Assembly (NCBI GenBank): GCA_947496145.1
Contig: CANMBS010000001.1
Location: 186,001 to 250,000, forward strand
Source: an uncultured Pseudovibrio sp.
GTDB lineage: Bacteria > Pseudomonadota > Alphaproteobacteria > Rhizobiales > Stappiaceae
DNA length: 64,000 bases
Reading direction: 5' to 3'
Shown piece by piece: positions 28,290 through 36,561 of the stretch. Both the position numbers and the translations under genes were made by a program. How positions within the stretch are numbered: the stretch's first letter is position 1; the number at the start of each line of letters is the position of its first letter. Below the pieces are notes generated by a model, which searched no databases, was not told where the DNA came from, and saw only the letters and a list, made by a program, of their open reading frames with translations.

Positions 28290-29024
28290 ATGCGTAATCT
28301 CCTCGGACTCTCCGCTGCTCTTCTGGCTTGCATCTGGGCTGTTTCATCCTATGCCGAACCACCAGCAAGTTTCTCTCAGGCAAAACGCCTGTTAGAGAAG
28401 CATATTTATCCATCAGCAGAACTCCGGGAGACGTTTTATTGCGGGTGTACGTATAGTGCTGAGAAGCAGGTGGACGCGGAGAGCTGTGGTTATACACCAC
28501 GCAAAAACGCCAAGCGCGGCAAGCGGATTGAATGGGAACATATTGTTCCGGCTTCCCGGTTTGGTAAAACACGGGCTTGCTGGACTGAAGGTGACCCGGC
28601 TTGTACCACCAGGAAGGGTAAGGCTTACAAGGGGCGTCGTTGCTGTTCTAAGGTGGATGAAGAGTTTAAGCGCATGGAAGCGGACCTGCATAATCTGGTT
28701 CCGGCTGTTGGTGAGCTGAACGGTGATCGCTCTAACTTCCGCCTTGCTGTTATAGAGGGGGAAGATCGGACTTATGGTGCTTGTGATTTTGAGATCGACC
28801 GTAGCCGGAAAGTTGCTGAACCTATGGCAGAAACGCGCGGTGACATAGCACGAATCTATCTTTACATGCAGGATACCTATGGTATGCCGCTGACAGATGC
28901 GGAGATCGAAATGTTCAATCAATGGATGGCAGATGATCCTGTCTCTGAAGAAGAGCAGCTCCGTGACGTGCGCATTCATGAAATTCAAGGCAACACGAAT
29001 CCGTTGATTTCAGCTGGTTTTTAA
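28290..29024 (+). CDS. endA: Secreted endonuclease I (EndA/Dns family)
   Basis: The 244-aa protein starts MRNLLGLSAALLACIWAVSS with a Sec signal peptide, cleaved probably after SYA. The endonuclease I active site is clear: KRIEWEHIVPASRFG (catalytic His, ββα-metal finger), then DLHNLVPAVGELNGDRSNF. Cys residues (YCGCTY, SCGY, ACWTEGDPACTT, RRCC) suggest disulfides, as in the family. It is a periplasmic or extracellular, non-specific DNase. An upstream in-frame stretch to 28155 is not part of the family and was left out. The neighbour upstream is an immunity-like gene. Confidence 0.9.
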   Translation: MRNLLGLSAALLACIWAVSSYAEPPASFSQAKRLLEKHIYPSAELRETFYCGCTYSAEKQVDAESCGYTPRKNAKRGKRIEWEHIVPASRFGKTRACWTEGDPACTTRKGKAYKGRRCCSKVDEEFKRMEADLHNLVPAVGELNGDRSNFRLAVIEGEDRTYGACDFEIDRSRKVAEPMAETRGDIARIYLYMQDTYGMPLTDAEIEMFNQWMADDPVSEEEQLRDVRIHEIQGNTNPLISAGF

Positions 29025-29111
29025 CTGGCAACACTTTTCCAATCCACTGTCATAGTTGTGTACCGCAGCAAAGCTACCTTAAGGTAATGCAAAGCGATGG
29101 TGGAGGGTATT

Positions 29112-30197
29112 ATGGCAGTTGAAACTGAGAATCTGAAATTCCTTGTTGGGCCTAAAACGGTTCTTGATCATCTACCTGAGAATCCATTGGATGATCTGGA
29201 AGGCGAGATCATTGGGTTTATTGACGGTGCGGAGAAATCGCTTGAGATCGCTATTCAGGAAATCGATAATCCCAATATTGCGAATGCCATCATTCGTGCG
29301 AAAAAGCGCGGTATCAGTGTTCGGGTTGTTTCTGAAGCCGATTATCTGAGTGTGAAGGAACCAGCGGAGGACCCGCACGCAACGGACCTGAGTGTTGAGA
29401 ACGAGGTCAACCGTCAGCTTCATGCGGCTATGTTGCGTTCTAAAGTATGGGTACGGACGGATTTTAACCCACGCATTTTCCATCAGAAGTTCATTATTCG
29501 CGATGGCAACGCGGTTTTAACTGGCTCTACGAACTTTACTGAGACGGGCACCCATAAAAACCTGAACCACCTTCTCATAATCAAAAATGAAGAGGTTGCG
29601 GAGATTTTTGAGCGGGAATTTCGGGAGATTAAGCGCGGGCGCTTTGGTCGTTACAGTGTTGATGAGGATGATGCAGAAAACACCCCAAAGGAAGTGGTGG
29701 TGGACGATATCCGCGTGAAGGTTTGTTTTGCGCCGGACCATGCGCCTGAGATGGAAGTTACCAAACAGATGACCAAGGCTAAGGATCGCGTGGACTTTGC
29801 GATTTTCACCTTCTCCAAAAGCTCTGGTATCGATGATGCAATGCTGTTGTTGATGGAGGCGGGGCGGAGGGTGCGCGGTGCTATCGATGCCCGGCAAGGT
29901 GGTCAGGAATGGGCTGCCACCAAACCACTGGCCAATGCGGGGGCTGATCTGCATTTCGTGCACGGGTCCAGCAAGCTCGGCAAGCTCCACCACAAATTGA
30001 TGGTGATCGACGACAGCATCATGATTATTGGCAGCTTCAATTATACGGGGCCAGCGAACCGATTTAACGACGAGAACATTGTGGTACTGGGCGACTCTTT
30101 AAAGCCGACGGAGAACCAAAAGAGGTTTGCCATGGCTGCACGACAGGAGATTGACCGGATTATCAGTGATCATGGCAGGCCGATCCGGGTTTCCTAA
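29112..30197 (+). CDS. Phospholipase D family protein (two HKD motifs)
   Basis: The 361-aa protein has the two catalytic HxKxxxxD motifs of the PLD superfamily: FHQKFIIRDGNAVLTGSTNF and LHHKLMVIDDSIMIIGSFNY, each followed by the GS(x)NFT/NYT strand. It lacks a signal peptide, so it is likely cytosolic. Members include phospholipases, cardiolipin synthases and nucleases (Nuc type); the compact length and the SFNYTGPANRFNDENIVV tail lean toward the nuclease/phosphodiesterase group, but this is inference. The start was taken at the ATG after GGAGGG; a further ATG lies at 29097. Confidence 0.85.
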   Translation: MAVETENLKFLVGPKTVLDHLPENPLDDLEGEIIGFIDGAEKSLEIAIQEIDNPNIANAIIRAKKRGISVRVVSEADYLSVKEPAEDPHATDLSVENEVNRQLHAAMLRSKVWVRTDFNPRIFHQKFIIRDGNAVLTGSTNFTETGTHKNLNHLLIIKNEEVAEIFEREFREIKRGRFGRYSVDEDDAENTPKEVVVDDIRVKVCFAPDHAPEMEVTKQMTKAKDRVDFAIFTFSKSSGIDDAMLLLMEAGRRVRGAIDARQGGQEWAATKPLANAGADLHFVHGSSKLGKLHHKLMVIDDSIMIIGSFNYTGPANRFNDENIVVLGDSLKPTENQKRFAMAARQEIDRIISDHGRPIRVS

Positions 30198-30277
30198 CCT
30201 GCCTGCATTACCTAAAAAGAGTGAATGGTTATCATTTGGTAACCATTCGGAGAGGGTTGCAGCCTAGACTCTGGTGC

Positions 30278-31237
30278 ATGGCTAATTCCTCAGATAATGG
30301 CGCAGACCTTCTCGTCATCTGCAAACCAGATGTGAGCGCTGCGATTGAAGACTGGATTGATCATCTTGGCTCCGAGCGGCGTCTGGCTGAACGGACGCTG
30401 GAAGCTTATGAGCGTGACACACGGCAGTTTCTGCGGTTTCTCACGAGCTATGAAGGTGAGCCGGTTGCTTTGCGTCATCTGGAATCCCTGAAGCCAAAGG
30501 ATTTTCGCGCTTTTCTGGCAACACGCCGCAGGGATGGAGCACAAACGCGCACGCTTGCTCGTGGTCTGGCCGGGGTTCGCTCTTTCCTCTCGTTTCTGGA
30601 GGAGCGGGGTGAAGTGAATGCAGCCGGGGCGGCGGCGGTTCGAACACCTCGCATACCGCGTAGCTTGCCTAAGCCGATCCCTGTTGAGGAGGCGAAAGCA
30701 ATTGTCAGCAGCGATCTGGCTTTTGAGGATACGCCATGGGTGGAAGCCCAGAATGCTGCGGTGTTTACTTTGCTTTACGGGTGTGGGCTACGTATTTCGG
30801 AGGCATTGTCACTTACACCAGCGACCGCGCCAAAAGTGGGCGATAAGTCTTTCAAGATACGCGGTAAAGGCGGGAAGGAGCGGTTGGTTCCGGTGCTTCC
30901 TGTTGTGGTTGAGGCTATCGATACTTACAAGGCACAATGCCCTCACGATCTCTCAGTAAACTCTCCCTTGTTTCGCGGAGTGCGTGGCGGCGCGCTGAGC
31001 GCACGCATGATTCAGCTGGCTATGCAGAAGATGCGTGGTGCTCTTGGGTTGCCTGATACGGCAACTCCACATGCGCTGCGCCATTCCTTTGCGACCCACT
31101 TGCTCTCAGAGGGCGGTGATTTACGCAGCATTCAGGAGCTTTTAGGCCACGCAAGCCTTTCCAGCACGCAAATCTATACGGAAGTGGACAGCGCCCGACT
31201 GCTGGACGCTTATGACAGTGCGCATCCGCGTCGTTGA
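30278..31237 (+). CDS. xerC: Tyrosine recombinase XerC
   Basis: XerC acts with XerD at dif to resolve chromosome dimers at the septum. The 319-aa protein has a SAM-like N-terminal domain (WIDHLGSERRLAERTLEAYE) and the catalytic set: Arg in YGCGLRISEALSL, Lys in GKGGKERLVPVL, HxxR in HALRHSFATHLL, His in LLGHASLSSTQ and the nucleophile Tyr in QIYTEVDSARLL. The start MANSSDNGAD was preferred over an upstream ATG at 30221. Placement near priA and lpdA is conserved in the order, so this is the housekeeping copy, not an integrase. Confidence 0.93.
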   Translation: MANSSDNGADLLVICKPDVSAAIEDWIDHLGSERRLAERTLEAYERDTRQFLRFLTSYEGEPVALRHLESLKPKDFRAFLATRRRDGAQTRTLARGLAGVRSFLSFLEERGEVNAAGAAAVRTPRIPRSLPKPIPVEEAKAIVSSDLAFEDTPWVEAQNAAVFTLLYGCGLRISEALSLTPATAPKVGDKSFKIRGKGGKERLVPVLPVVVEAIDTYKAQCPHDLSVNSPLFRGVRGGALSARMIQLAMQKMRGALGLPDTATPHALRHSFATHLLSEGGDLRSIQELLGHASLSSTQIYTEVDSARLLDAYDSAHPRR

Positions 31238-31304
31238 TAGATTGGTGCTCGGTGCCTCACCCTGCTTGATCTCCTAAGCAAGTTCCCATAGGCTCAGCTT
31301 TGTG

Positions 31305-31384
31305 AAACGGGGTGCCCGGTATGCGTATTGTGGCTGAGATTATACCCGATGAACCTGATCTGGATAATGCCAGCGAAGGGAGCA
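31305..31384 (+). promoter_or_regulatory. TPP riboswitch (THI element)
   Basis: The conserved aptamer is present in order: GGGGTGCC, GGCTGAGATTATACCC, GAACCTGATCTGGATAATGC and CAGCGAAGGGA. This is the thiamine-pyrophosphate aptamer, upstream of thiM. A hairpin at 31397-31433 (CTGAAGCAAAC with GTTTGCAGCTTC...TCAG) follows and is a plausible expression platform. There is no T run after it, so control may be at translation initiation of thiM (SD GAGGAAAA). Confidence 0.95.
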
Positions 31385-31472
31385 CTCACATCCTGTCTGA
31401 AGCAAACTTACAAAGTTGTTTGCAGCTTCTCAGGCATCAGCTCTCTTTCGCACAACAAGACCGAGGAAAACA

Positions 31473-32285
31473 ATGGGTCGTGTCGAAAGCGTTTGCGCAA
31501 CTCTTGCCGCCATTCGTGAAAAAAGTCCGCTCGTCCATAACATGACGAATATCGTTGTGGCGAACACCACCGCTAATGCCCTTTTGGCTATTGGTGCCTC
31601 CCCTGCTATGGTGGATGGCCCTGAAGAAGCACCAGAACTTGCCGGAGTTGCCGGTGCGCTGGTTGTGAATGTGGGCACGGTTACCCCTGCACAGGCTGAA
31701 GCAATGAAGCTGGCAACGGCTGCTGCTCATAAAGCGGGTCGTCCCTGGGTGCTCGACCCGGTGGCCGTTGGTGCCCTCACCTTCCGCACGCAACTTGCTG
31801 CTGAGCTACTGGGAAACAAGCCGAGTGTTATTCGTGGCAATGGCTCTGAAGTGATGGCACTGGCAGGACAAGGTTCCGGTGGTAAAGGCGTTGACAGCAC
31901 CGATAGCTCTGAAAGTGCGCTTGCTGGTGCAAAGGCGCTTGCCAAGCAAACTGGTGCTGTTGTTGTTGTATCCGGGCCTGTCGATTTCATCACAGATGGT
32001 GAGCGGGTTGCAGAAGTGGCTAATGGCGATGCCATGATGCCTTATGTGACCGGGCTTGGCTGTACGGCGACAGCACTTACCGGCGCAACCCTGGCTGTGT
32101 GTGATGACCCGTTTGATGCAGCAGTTGATGCCATGGTCTTTCTTGGGGTTGTTGGGGAACTGGCTGCAAAAGACAGTGCGGGCCCTGCCAGTCTTCAGCT
32201 AGATATCATCAACGGTCTCTATCAGTTGAATGCAGAGATCCTGAACGCAACTGCACGAGTTAAGATGCATGAAACCGTCGCTTGA
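31473..32285 (+). CDS. thiM: Hydroxyethylthiazole kinase
   Basis: ThiM phosphorylates hydroxyethylthiazole to salvage the thiazole half of thiamine. The 270-aa protein has SPLVHNMTNIVVANTTANAL, DGPEEAPELAGVAGALVVN, WVLDPVAVGALTFRT, IRGNGSEVMALAG and GLGCTATALTGA (active site). The ATG follows GAGGAAAACA. The TPP riboswitch upstream makes it a repressible salvage gene. Its stop overlaps the thiE start by 17 nt. Confidence 0.94.
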   Translation: MGRVESVCATLAAIREKSPLVHNMTNIVVANTTANALLAIGASPAMVDGPEEAPELAGVAGALVVNVGTVTPAQAEAMKLATAAAHKAGRPWVLDPVAVGALTFRTQLAAELLGNKPSVIRGNGSEVMALAGQGSGGKGVDSTDSSESALAGAKALAKQTGAVVVVSGPVDFITDGERVAEVANGDAMMPYVTGLGCTATALTGATLAVCDDPFDAAVDAMVFLGVVGELAAKDSAGPASLQLDIINGLYQLNAEILNATARVKMHETVA

Positions 32286-32901
32286 TTTGTCTGTTTATCT
32301 GGTACTGGGGCCGCAGGACTGTCCCGGTCAGGACCCGGTTGAGATTGCTGTTACTGCTGCTAAAAATGGCGCAACTGTGGTCCAGCTTCGCGACAAAACC
32401 GGAAGCACGCGCCAGCAGGTGGAGCTGGCAGAGCGACTCATGACTGCATTGCAGCCGCTTGGCGTACCGCTCATCATCAATGACCGCGTAGATGTAGCTC
32501 TTGCGGTGGACGCAGATGGCGTGCATGTGGGGCAGGATGATATGGATGCTACAAAGGTGCGTGAGCTGATCGGACCGGGAAAACTGCTGGGGCTTTCTGT
32601 CTGCACACAAGAGGCACTGGATGCGGCTGATCTTGCGGCCTGCGATTATCTGGGTATTGGTGCCTGTTTCCCCACAAATAGCAAGGATGACGCTGCGAAT
32701 ATGGGCATGCGCAGCTTTGCAGAACTGACTTCGCAGGCCAGATTGCCAGTGGTTGGGATTGGTGGCATCTCGCTTGAAAATGCGGATCAGGTGATCAAGG
32801 CTGGCGCAGATGGAGTTGCTATTATCTCGGCTATCTGTGCGTCAGCTAACCCGGCGCAGGCTACTCAAAAGCTTAGAGAAATCGTGAAATCTGGCAAATA
32901 A
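32269..32901 (+). CDS. thiE: Thiamine-phosphate synthase
   Basis: ThiE joins HMP-PP and thiazole phosphate to thiamine phosphate. The 210-aa TIM barrel shows VVQLRDKTGSTRQ, PLIINDRVDVALAVDADGVH, VGQDDMDA, LGLSVCTQEALDAADLAACD, GIGACFPTNSKDDA and VGIGGISLENADQVIKAGAD. The start is inside the thiM end (overlap 17 nt), so both enzymes are co-translated and share the riboswitch. Confidence 0.94.
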   Translation: MKPSLDLSVYLVLGPQDCPGQDPVEIAVTAAKNGATVVQLRDKTGSTRQQVELAERLMTALQPLGVPLIINDRVDVALAVDADGVHVGQDDMDATKVRELIGPGKLLGLSVCTQEALDAADLAACDYLGIGACFPTNSKDDAANMGMRSFAELTSQARLPVVGIGGISLENADQVIKAGADGVAIISAICASANPAQATQKLREIVKSGK

Positions 32902-32982
32902 ATCATCTTGATTTGACTTAAGTACTTCTCCCTCCCGCATTCTACGGCTAAGGTATTACTCTGAAATGCGGGGGGCCGCACT

Positions 32983-33414
32983 ATGCTCAATAGGTTTTAC
33001 ATCTCTCTTTTGTGCCTGCTGGGAGGGGCTACATTCGCCCAAACTGCTCAGGCACAAAATACCTGCAAGCAAGAAGAACTGAGCAACTCACCAGAGATTG
33101 GGGAGTGGCGCAGAGCCTCTGACACCCTGAAAGAGCTTGTCGGAGTATCTATTGAAGCTGAATGTGTAAATGGCGCAGCTATTTACAAAGCCAGAGCGTT
33201 TACCAAATGCGCCCCGCGTGACTGCAAGTGGGGCTGGGTAGAGGGCCAGCGTACCCTTACAAACAAGTTGGTGTTTTACTTTCCCGGCTTCTTTAAATCT
33301 CAAAAATTGACAGTGAGCTCTATGCATGACCGGGTGCATGTGTCGGTGCATGCAATAAACGCTAATTCTTCCGGTCGAGACCAATACTACGACGTCATTT
33401 TGCAACGCGAGTGA
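32983..33414 (+). CDS. Secreted protein of unknown function
   Basis: This 143-aa protein has a clear Sec signal peptide (MLNRFYISLLCLLGGATFAQ, cleavage near AQA). The mature part has four Cys (TCKQEE, AECVNG, KCAPRDCKWGW), enough for two disulfides, and a beta-rich pattern (KLVFYFPGFF, LTVSSMHDRVHVSVHAIN). I do not recognise a family; the KWGW motif resembles small secreted proteins of the order. It is independent of thiE (81-nt gap) and ends at a bidirectional terminator. Confidence 0.7.
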   Translation: MLNRFYISLLCLLGGATFAQTAQAQNTCKQEELSNSPEIGEWRRASDTLKELVGVSIEAECVNGAAIYKARAFTKCAPRDCKWGWVEGQRTLTNKLVFYFPGFFKSQKLTVSSMHDRVHVSVHAINANSSGRDQYYDVILQRE

Positions 33415-33421
33415 TTGCAAT

Positions 33422-33456
33422 AAAAAACCGCCTCAATTGCCTGAGGCGGTTTTTGC
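33422..33456. terminator. Bidirectional terminator between the secreted protein gene and lpdA
   Basis: AAAAAACCGCCTCA-attgc-CTGAGGCGGTTTTT is symmetric, with A and T runs on both sides, and lies between convergent genes. It can stop both transcripts. Confidence 0.9.
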
Positions 33457-33476
33457 TTCTTCAATTTCAGCTGAGC

Positions 33477-34880
33477 TTACATGTGAATTGGCTTGGCGAA
33501 GGTTGCCATTGCCGCTTCTTTTACAGCTTCAGACATTGTTGGGTGTGCGTGGCAAGTGCGGCCCAAGTCTTCAGAGGAACCACCGAATTCCATCAGAACG
33601 CAAGCTTCGTGGATCATTTCGCCAGCACCGAAGCCAACGATATGAACGCCAAGAACGCGGTCTGTTTCGGCATCAGCCAGCACCTTCACGAAGCCTTCGG
33701 TGTGCAGCATTGCTTTTGCACGGCCATTTGCAGAGAACGGGAACTTGCCAGACTTGTACTTGATGCCTGCTGCTTTCAACTCTTCCTCAGTCTTGCCAAC
33801 GCTGGCAACCTCAGGAGAGGTGTAAACAACGCCCGGAATCACGTCGTAGTTTACGTGACCAGCCTGACCAGACAAGATCTCTGCCAGAGCAACGCCTTCG
33901 TCTTCAGCTTTATGAGCCAGCATCGGGCCTGCAATCACATCACCGATTGCATAGATACCATCAACGTTGGTTTTGTAGTGGGCATCAGTTTTCACGCGGC
34001 CACGATCATCCAGCTCAACACCAGCTTCTGCAAGGCCCAGACCTTCGGTGTAAGCGCGGCGGCCAATTGCGACGAGAACAACATCAGCGTCCAGAGTTTC
34101 AGCTACGGCCTCACCAGCAGCTGGCTCAACTGTTACTTCCAGAGCGCGGCCTTTTTTCTGAACGGCTGTTACCTTAGAGGACAGCTTGAACTTGAGACCC
34201 TGCTTTTTCAGCATACGCTGGAACTGTTTTGAAACGTCCGCGTCCATTGGGCCAAGGATCTTGTCCATAAACTCAACAACGGTCACTTCAGAACCAAGGC
34301 GGGCATAAACGGAACCCAGCTCAAGCCCGATCACGCCAGCGCCTACAACGGTCAAACGGTTTGGCACTTTCTCTAAGGACAGAGCACCGGTTGAAGAGAC
34401 GACGGTCTTTTCGTCGATTTCAATGCCCGGCAGAGGCATGACGTCCGAACCTGTTGCGATAACAACGTTCTTCGTCTCAATGATGGATGTGGAACCGTCT
34501 TCGGCTTTCACTTCCACACGGCCTGCGCCCAATACGCGACCAACGCCGGTATGACTGTCGATCTTGTTCTTCTTGAACAGGTAATCAATGCCAGTCACAT
34601 TGCTGTCAATCACCTTGTCCTTGTGACCCTGCATCGCCTTCCAGTCCACTTTGGGCTTGGAGGTCTTAATGCCGAGAGTTTCAAAGTTATGGCTTGCTTC
34701 CTCGAACATTTCTGAGGCGTGCAACAGAGCTTTGGATGGAATGCAGCCGATATTCAGGCAGGTGCCGCCATGTGTTTTACGTTTTTCGACAACAGCTACT
34801 TTCATGCCCAGCTGAGCTGCCTTGACTGCACAGACATAGCCGCCGGGGCCGGTTCCGATAACAACGAGATCGTAGGACAT
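33477..34880 (-). CDS. lpdA: Dihydrolipoyl dehydrogenase (E3)
   Basis: E3 reoxidises dihydrolipoyl groups with NAD+ for the 2-oxoglutarate (and perhaps pyruvate and glycine) complexes. The 467-aa enzyme has FAD motif [19 protein letters not shown], the redox disulfide [17 protein letters not shown], the NAD motif [19 protein letters not shown], and the C-terminal [14 protein letters not shown] with the active-site His and Glu. It lies behind odhB in the TCA cluster, but a terminator separates them. Confidence 0.96.
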   Translation of the reverse strand: MSYDLVVIGTGPGGYVCAVKAAQLGMKVAVVEKRKTHGGTCLNIGCIPSKALLHASEMFEEASHNFETLGIKTSKPKVDWKAMQGHKDKVIDSNVTGIDYLFKKNKIDSHTGVGRVLGAGRVEVKAEDGSTSIIETKNVVIATGSDVMPLPGIEIDEKTVVSSTGALSLEKVPNRLTVVGAGVIGLELGSVYARLGSEVTVVEFMDKILGPMDADVSKQFQRMLKKQGLKFKLSSKVTAVQKKGRALEVTVEPAAGEAVAETLDADVVLVAIGRRAYTEGLGLAEAGVELDDRGRVKTDAHYKTNVDGIYAIGDVIAGPMLAHKAEDEGVALAEILSGQAGHVNYDVIPGVVYTSPEVASVGKTEEELKAAGIKYKSGKFPFSANGRAKAMLHTEGFVKVLADAETDRVLGVHIVGFGAGEMIHEACVLMEFGGSSEDLGRTCHAHPTMSEAVKEAAMATFAKPIHM

Positions 34881-34943
34881 TTGCTAATCCCTGTAAGTAT
34901 TGAGAGAAGGCTGCATCGAAATATGAGCGCCAGTCTCCGCTAA

Positions 34944-34973
34944 AGCAAAAGTGCCCGGCGGAGTGCCGGGCAC
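34944..34973 (-). terminator. Terminator after odhB
   Basis: The minus strand reads GTGCCCGGC-actcc-GCCGGGCAC followed by TTTTGCTTT, just after the odhB stop. It separates odhB from lpdA, at least in part. Confidence 0.8.
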
Positions 34974-34980
34974 GCTTGTG

Positions 34981-36495
34981 TTAAAGGTCCAGAACCAGAC
35001 GCTGCGGATCTTCAAGGCTCTCTTTAACGCGAACCAGGAAGGTCACTGCCTCTTTGCCGTCCACGATACGGTGATCGTAAGACAGAGCCAGATACATCAT
35101 CGGGCGGATTTCTACCTTGCCGTTGATTGCGACCGGACGCTCCTGAATTTTGTGCATGCCCAGAATACCGGACTGCGGTGCATTCAGGATTGGAGAGGAC
35201 ATGAGGGAACCGTAAACACCACCGTTAGAGATGGTGAAGGTGCCGCCCTGCATGTCTGCCATGGAAAGCTTACCATCGCGGCCCAGACGACCCAGACGAC
35301 CGATTTCCTTCTCAACTTCAGCGATGGACATCTGGTCTGCATCACGCACCACAGGAACAACGAGGCCCTTTGGTGTGCCGACTGCAACACCGATGTGCGC
35401 GAAGTTTTTGTAGATTACGTCGGTGCCGTCAATCTCAGCGTTGATTGCCGGGATTTCTTTCAGCGCGTGAGTTACAGCCTTTGCGAAGAAGCCCATGAAG
35501 CCGAGCTTCACGCCGTGTTTCTTCTCAAAGATGTCTTTGTACTGCTTACGCAGGTCCATGACCGGCTTCATGTCCACTTCGTTGTAAGTGGTCAGCATAG
35601 CAGCGGTGTTCTGAGCATCTTTCAGGCGGCGCGCGATGGTCTGGCGCAGCTTGGTCATGCGGACGCGCTCTTCACGCACTTCATCTTCCGGAGCGGATGG
35701 AGCGCGAACAGAAACAGGAGCTGCGGCGGCAGCCGGCTGTGCTGTTGCACCTGCGGCAACTGCTGCAAGTACGTCCCCTTTGAGAACCTGACCGCGTTTG
35801 CCGGAACCTGCTACCTGATCAGCAGAAAGGCCCTTCTCAGCCATCATTTTAGCAGCAGAAGGAGCTGCTGGCATGCTGGTGCCGGACGCGGCTGGTGCCG
35901 GAGCTGGAGCAGGTGCGGCGGCTGGTGCAGCAGCAACTACTGCGCCTTCACCCTTAGCGATTTTACAGAGCAGGTTACCCGGCTCAACGGTTGCGCCAGT
36001 TTCCTGTGCGATTTCAACCACAGTACCAGCAACCGGGCTTGGAACTTCCTGAGCCGCTTTGTCCGTTTCCAGCTCTACGAGGATGTCGTCAGCTTTGACA
36101 ACATCGCCCACTTTTACGGACCACTCGCCAACTTCAGCTTCGGTCACGCTTTCACCAGCGTGAGGAACCAGAACCTCAATGGTTTCAGCGGCAGCAGCAG
36201 GTGCTGCTTTTTCTGCTGGTGTAGCGGCGGCGGCTGGCGCTGCGGTTGCGCCTGCCTCACCTTCTGCGATGGAACCGAGAAGTGCGCCAACTTCAACAGT
36301 GTCGCCTTCTTTTACGTCGATGCTGTCCAGCTTACCGGAGACTGGTGCAGGCACTTCAACAGTTACCTTGTCTGTTTCCAGCTCAACAAGTGGTTCGTCT
36401 GCATTCACCGCATCGCCCGGTTTTTTAAACCATTGAGCGATGGTTGCCTCGGTTACGGATTCCCCCAGAGTGGGGACACGAATTTCCGTCGCCAT
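34981..36495 (-). CDS. odhB: Dihydrolipoamide succinyltransferase (E2) with two lipoyl domains
   Basis: E2 of the 2-oxoglutarate dehydrogenase complex. At 504 aa it is longer than the usual ~400 because there are two lipoyl domains: [17 protein letters not shown] (Lys near 43) and [17 protein letters not shown] (Lys near 151), each followed by an Ala/Pro-rich linker. A peripheral E1/E3-binding segment ([20 protein letters not shown]) and the catalytic domain (ending [17 protein letters not shown]) follow. Both domains keep the lipoyl lysine. It is 66 nt from sucA. Confidence 0.95.
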   Translation of the reverse strand: MATEIRVPTLGESVTEATIAQWFKKPGDAVNADEPLVELETDKVTVEVPAPVSGKLDSIDVKEGDTVEVGALLGSIAEGEAGATAAPAAAATPAEKAAPAAAAETIEVLVPHAGESVTEAEVGEWSVKVGDVVKADDILVELETDKAAQEVPSPVAGTVVEIAQETGATVEPGNLLCKIAKGEGAVVAAAPAAAPAPAPAPAASGTSMPAAPSAAKMMAEKGLSADQVAGSGKRGQVLKGDVLAAVAAGATAQPAAAAAPVSVRAPSAPEDEVREERVRMTKLRQTIARRLKDAQNTAAMLTTYNEVDMKPVMDLRKQYKDIFEKKHGVKLGFMGFFAKAVTHALKEIPAINAEIDGTDVIYKNFAHIGVAVGTPKGLVVPVVRDADQMSIAEVEKEIGRLGRLGRDGKLSMADMQGGTFTISNGGVYGSLMSSPILNAPQSGILGMHKIQERPVAINGKVEIRPMMYLALSYDHRIVDGKEAVTFLVRVKESLEDPQRLVLDL

Positions 36496-36561
36496 TGTCT
36501 CTATCTCTTTTCGTTTCAGGGCCCCTAAAGGCCTCTCGGACTTTACCTGATTTCGAGGTGT

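Noticed and set aside
30278-31237. Tyrosine recombinase as a mobile integrase
   Set aside because: The neighbours are housekeeping genes in conserved order, and the sequence has the features of XerC; no att-like repeats flank it.
34951-36528. Long open frame on the plus strand across odhB
   Set aside because: It is a shadow of odhB, with Cys-rich and Ser-rich composition and no recognisable domain; the minus strand encodes a full E2.
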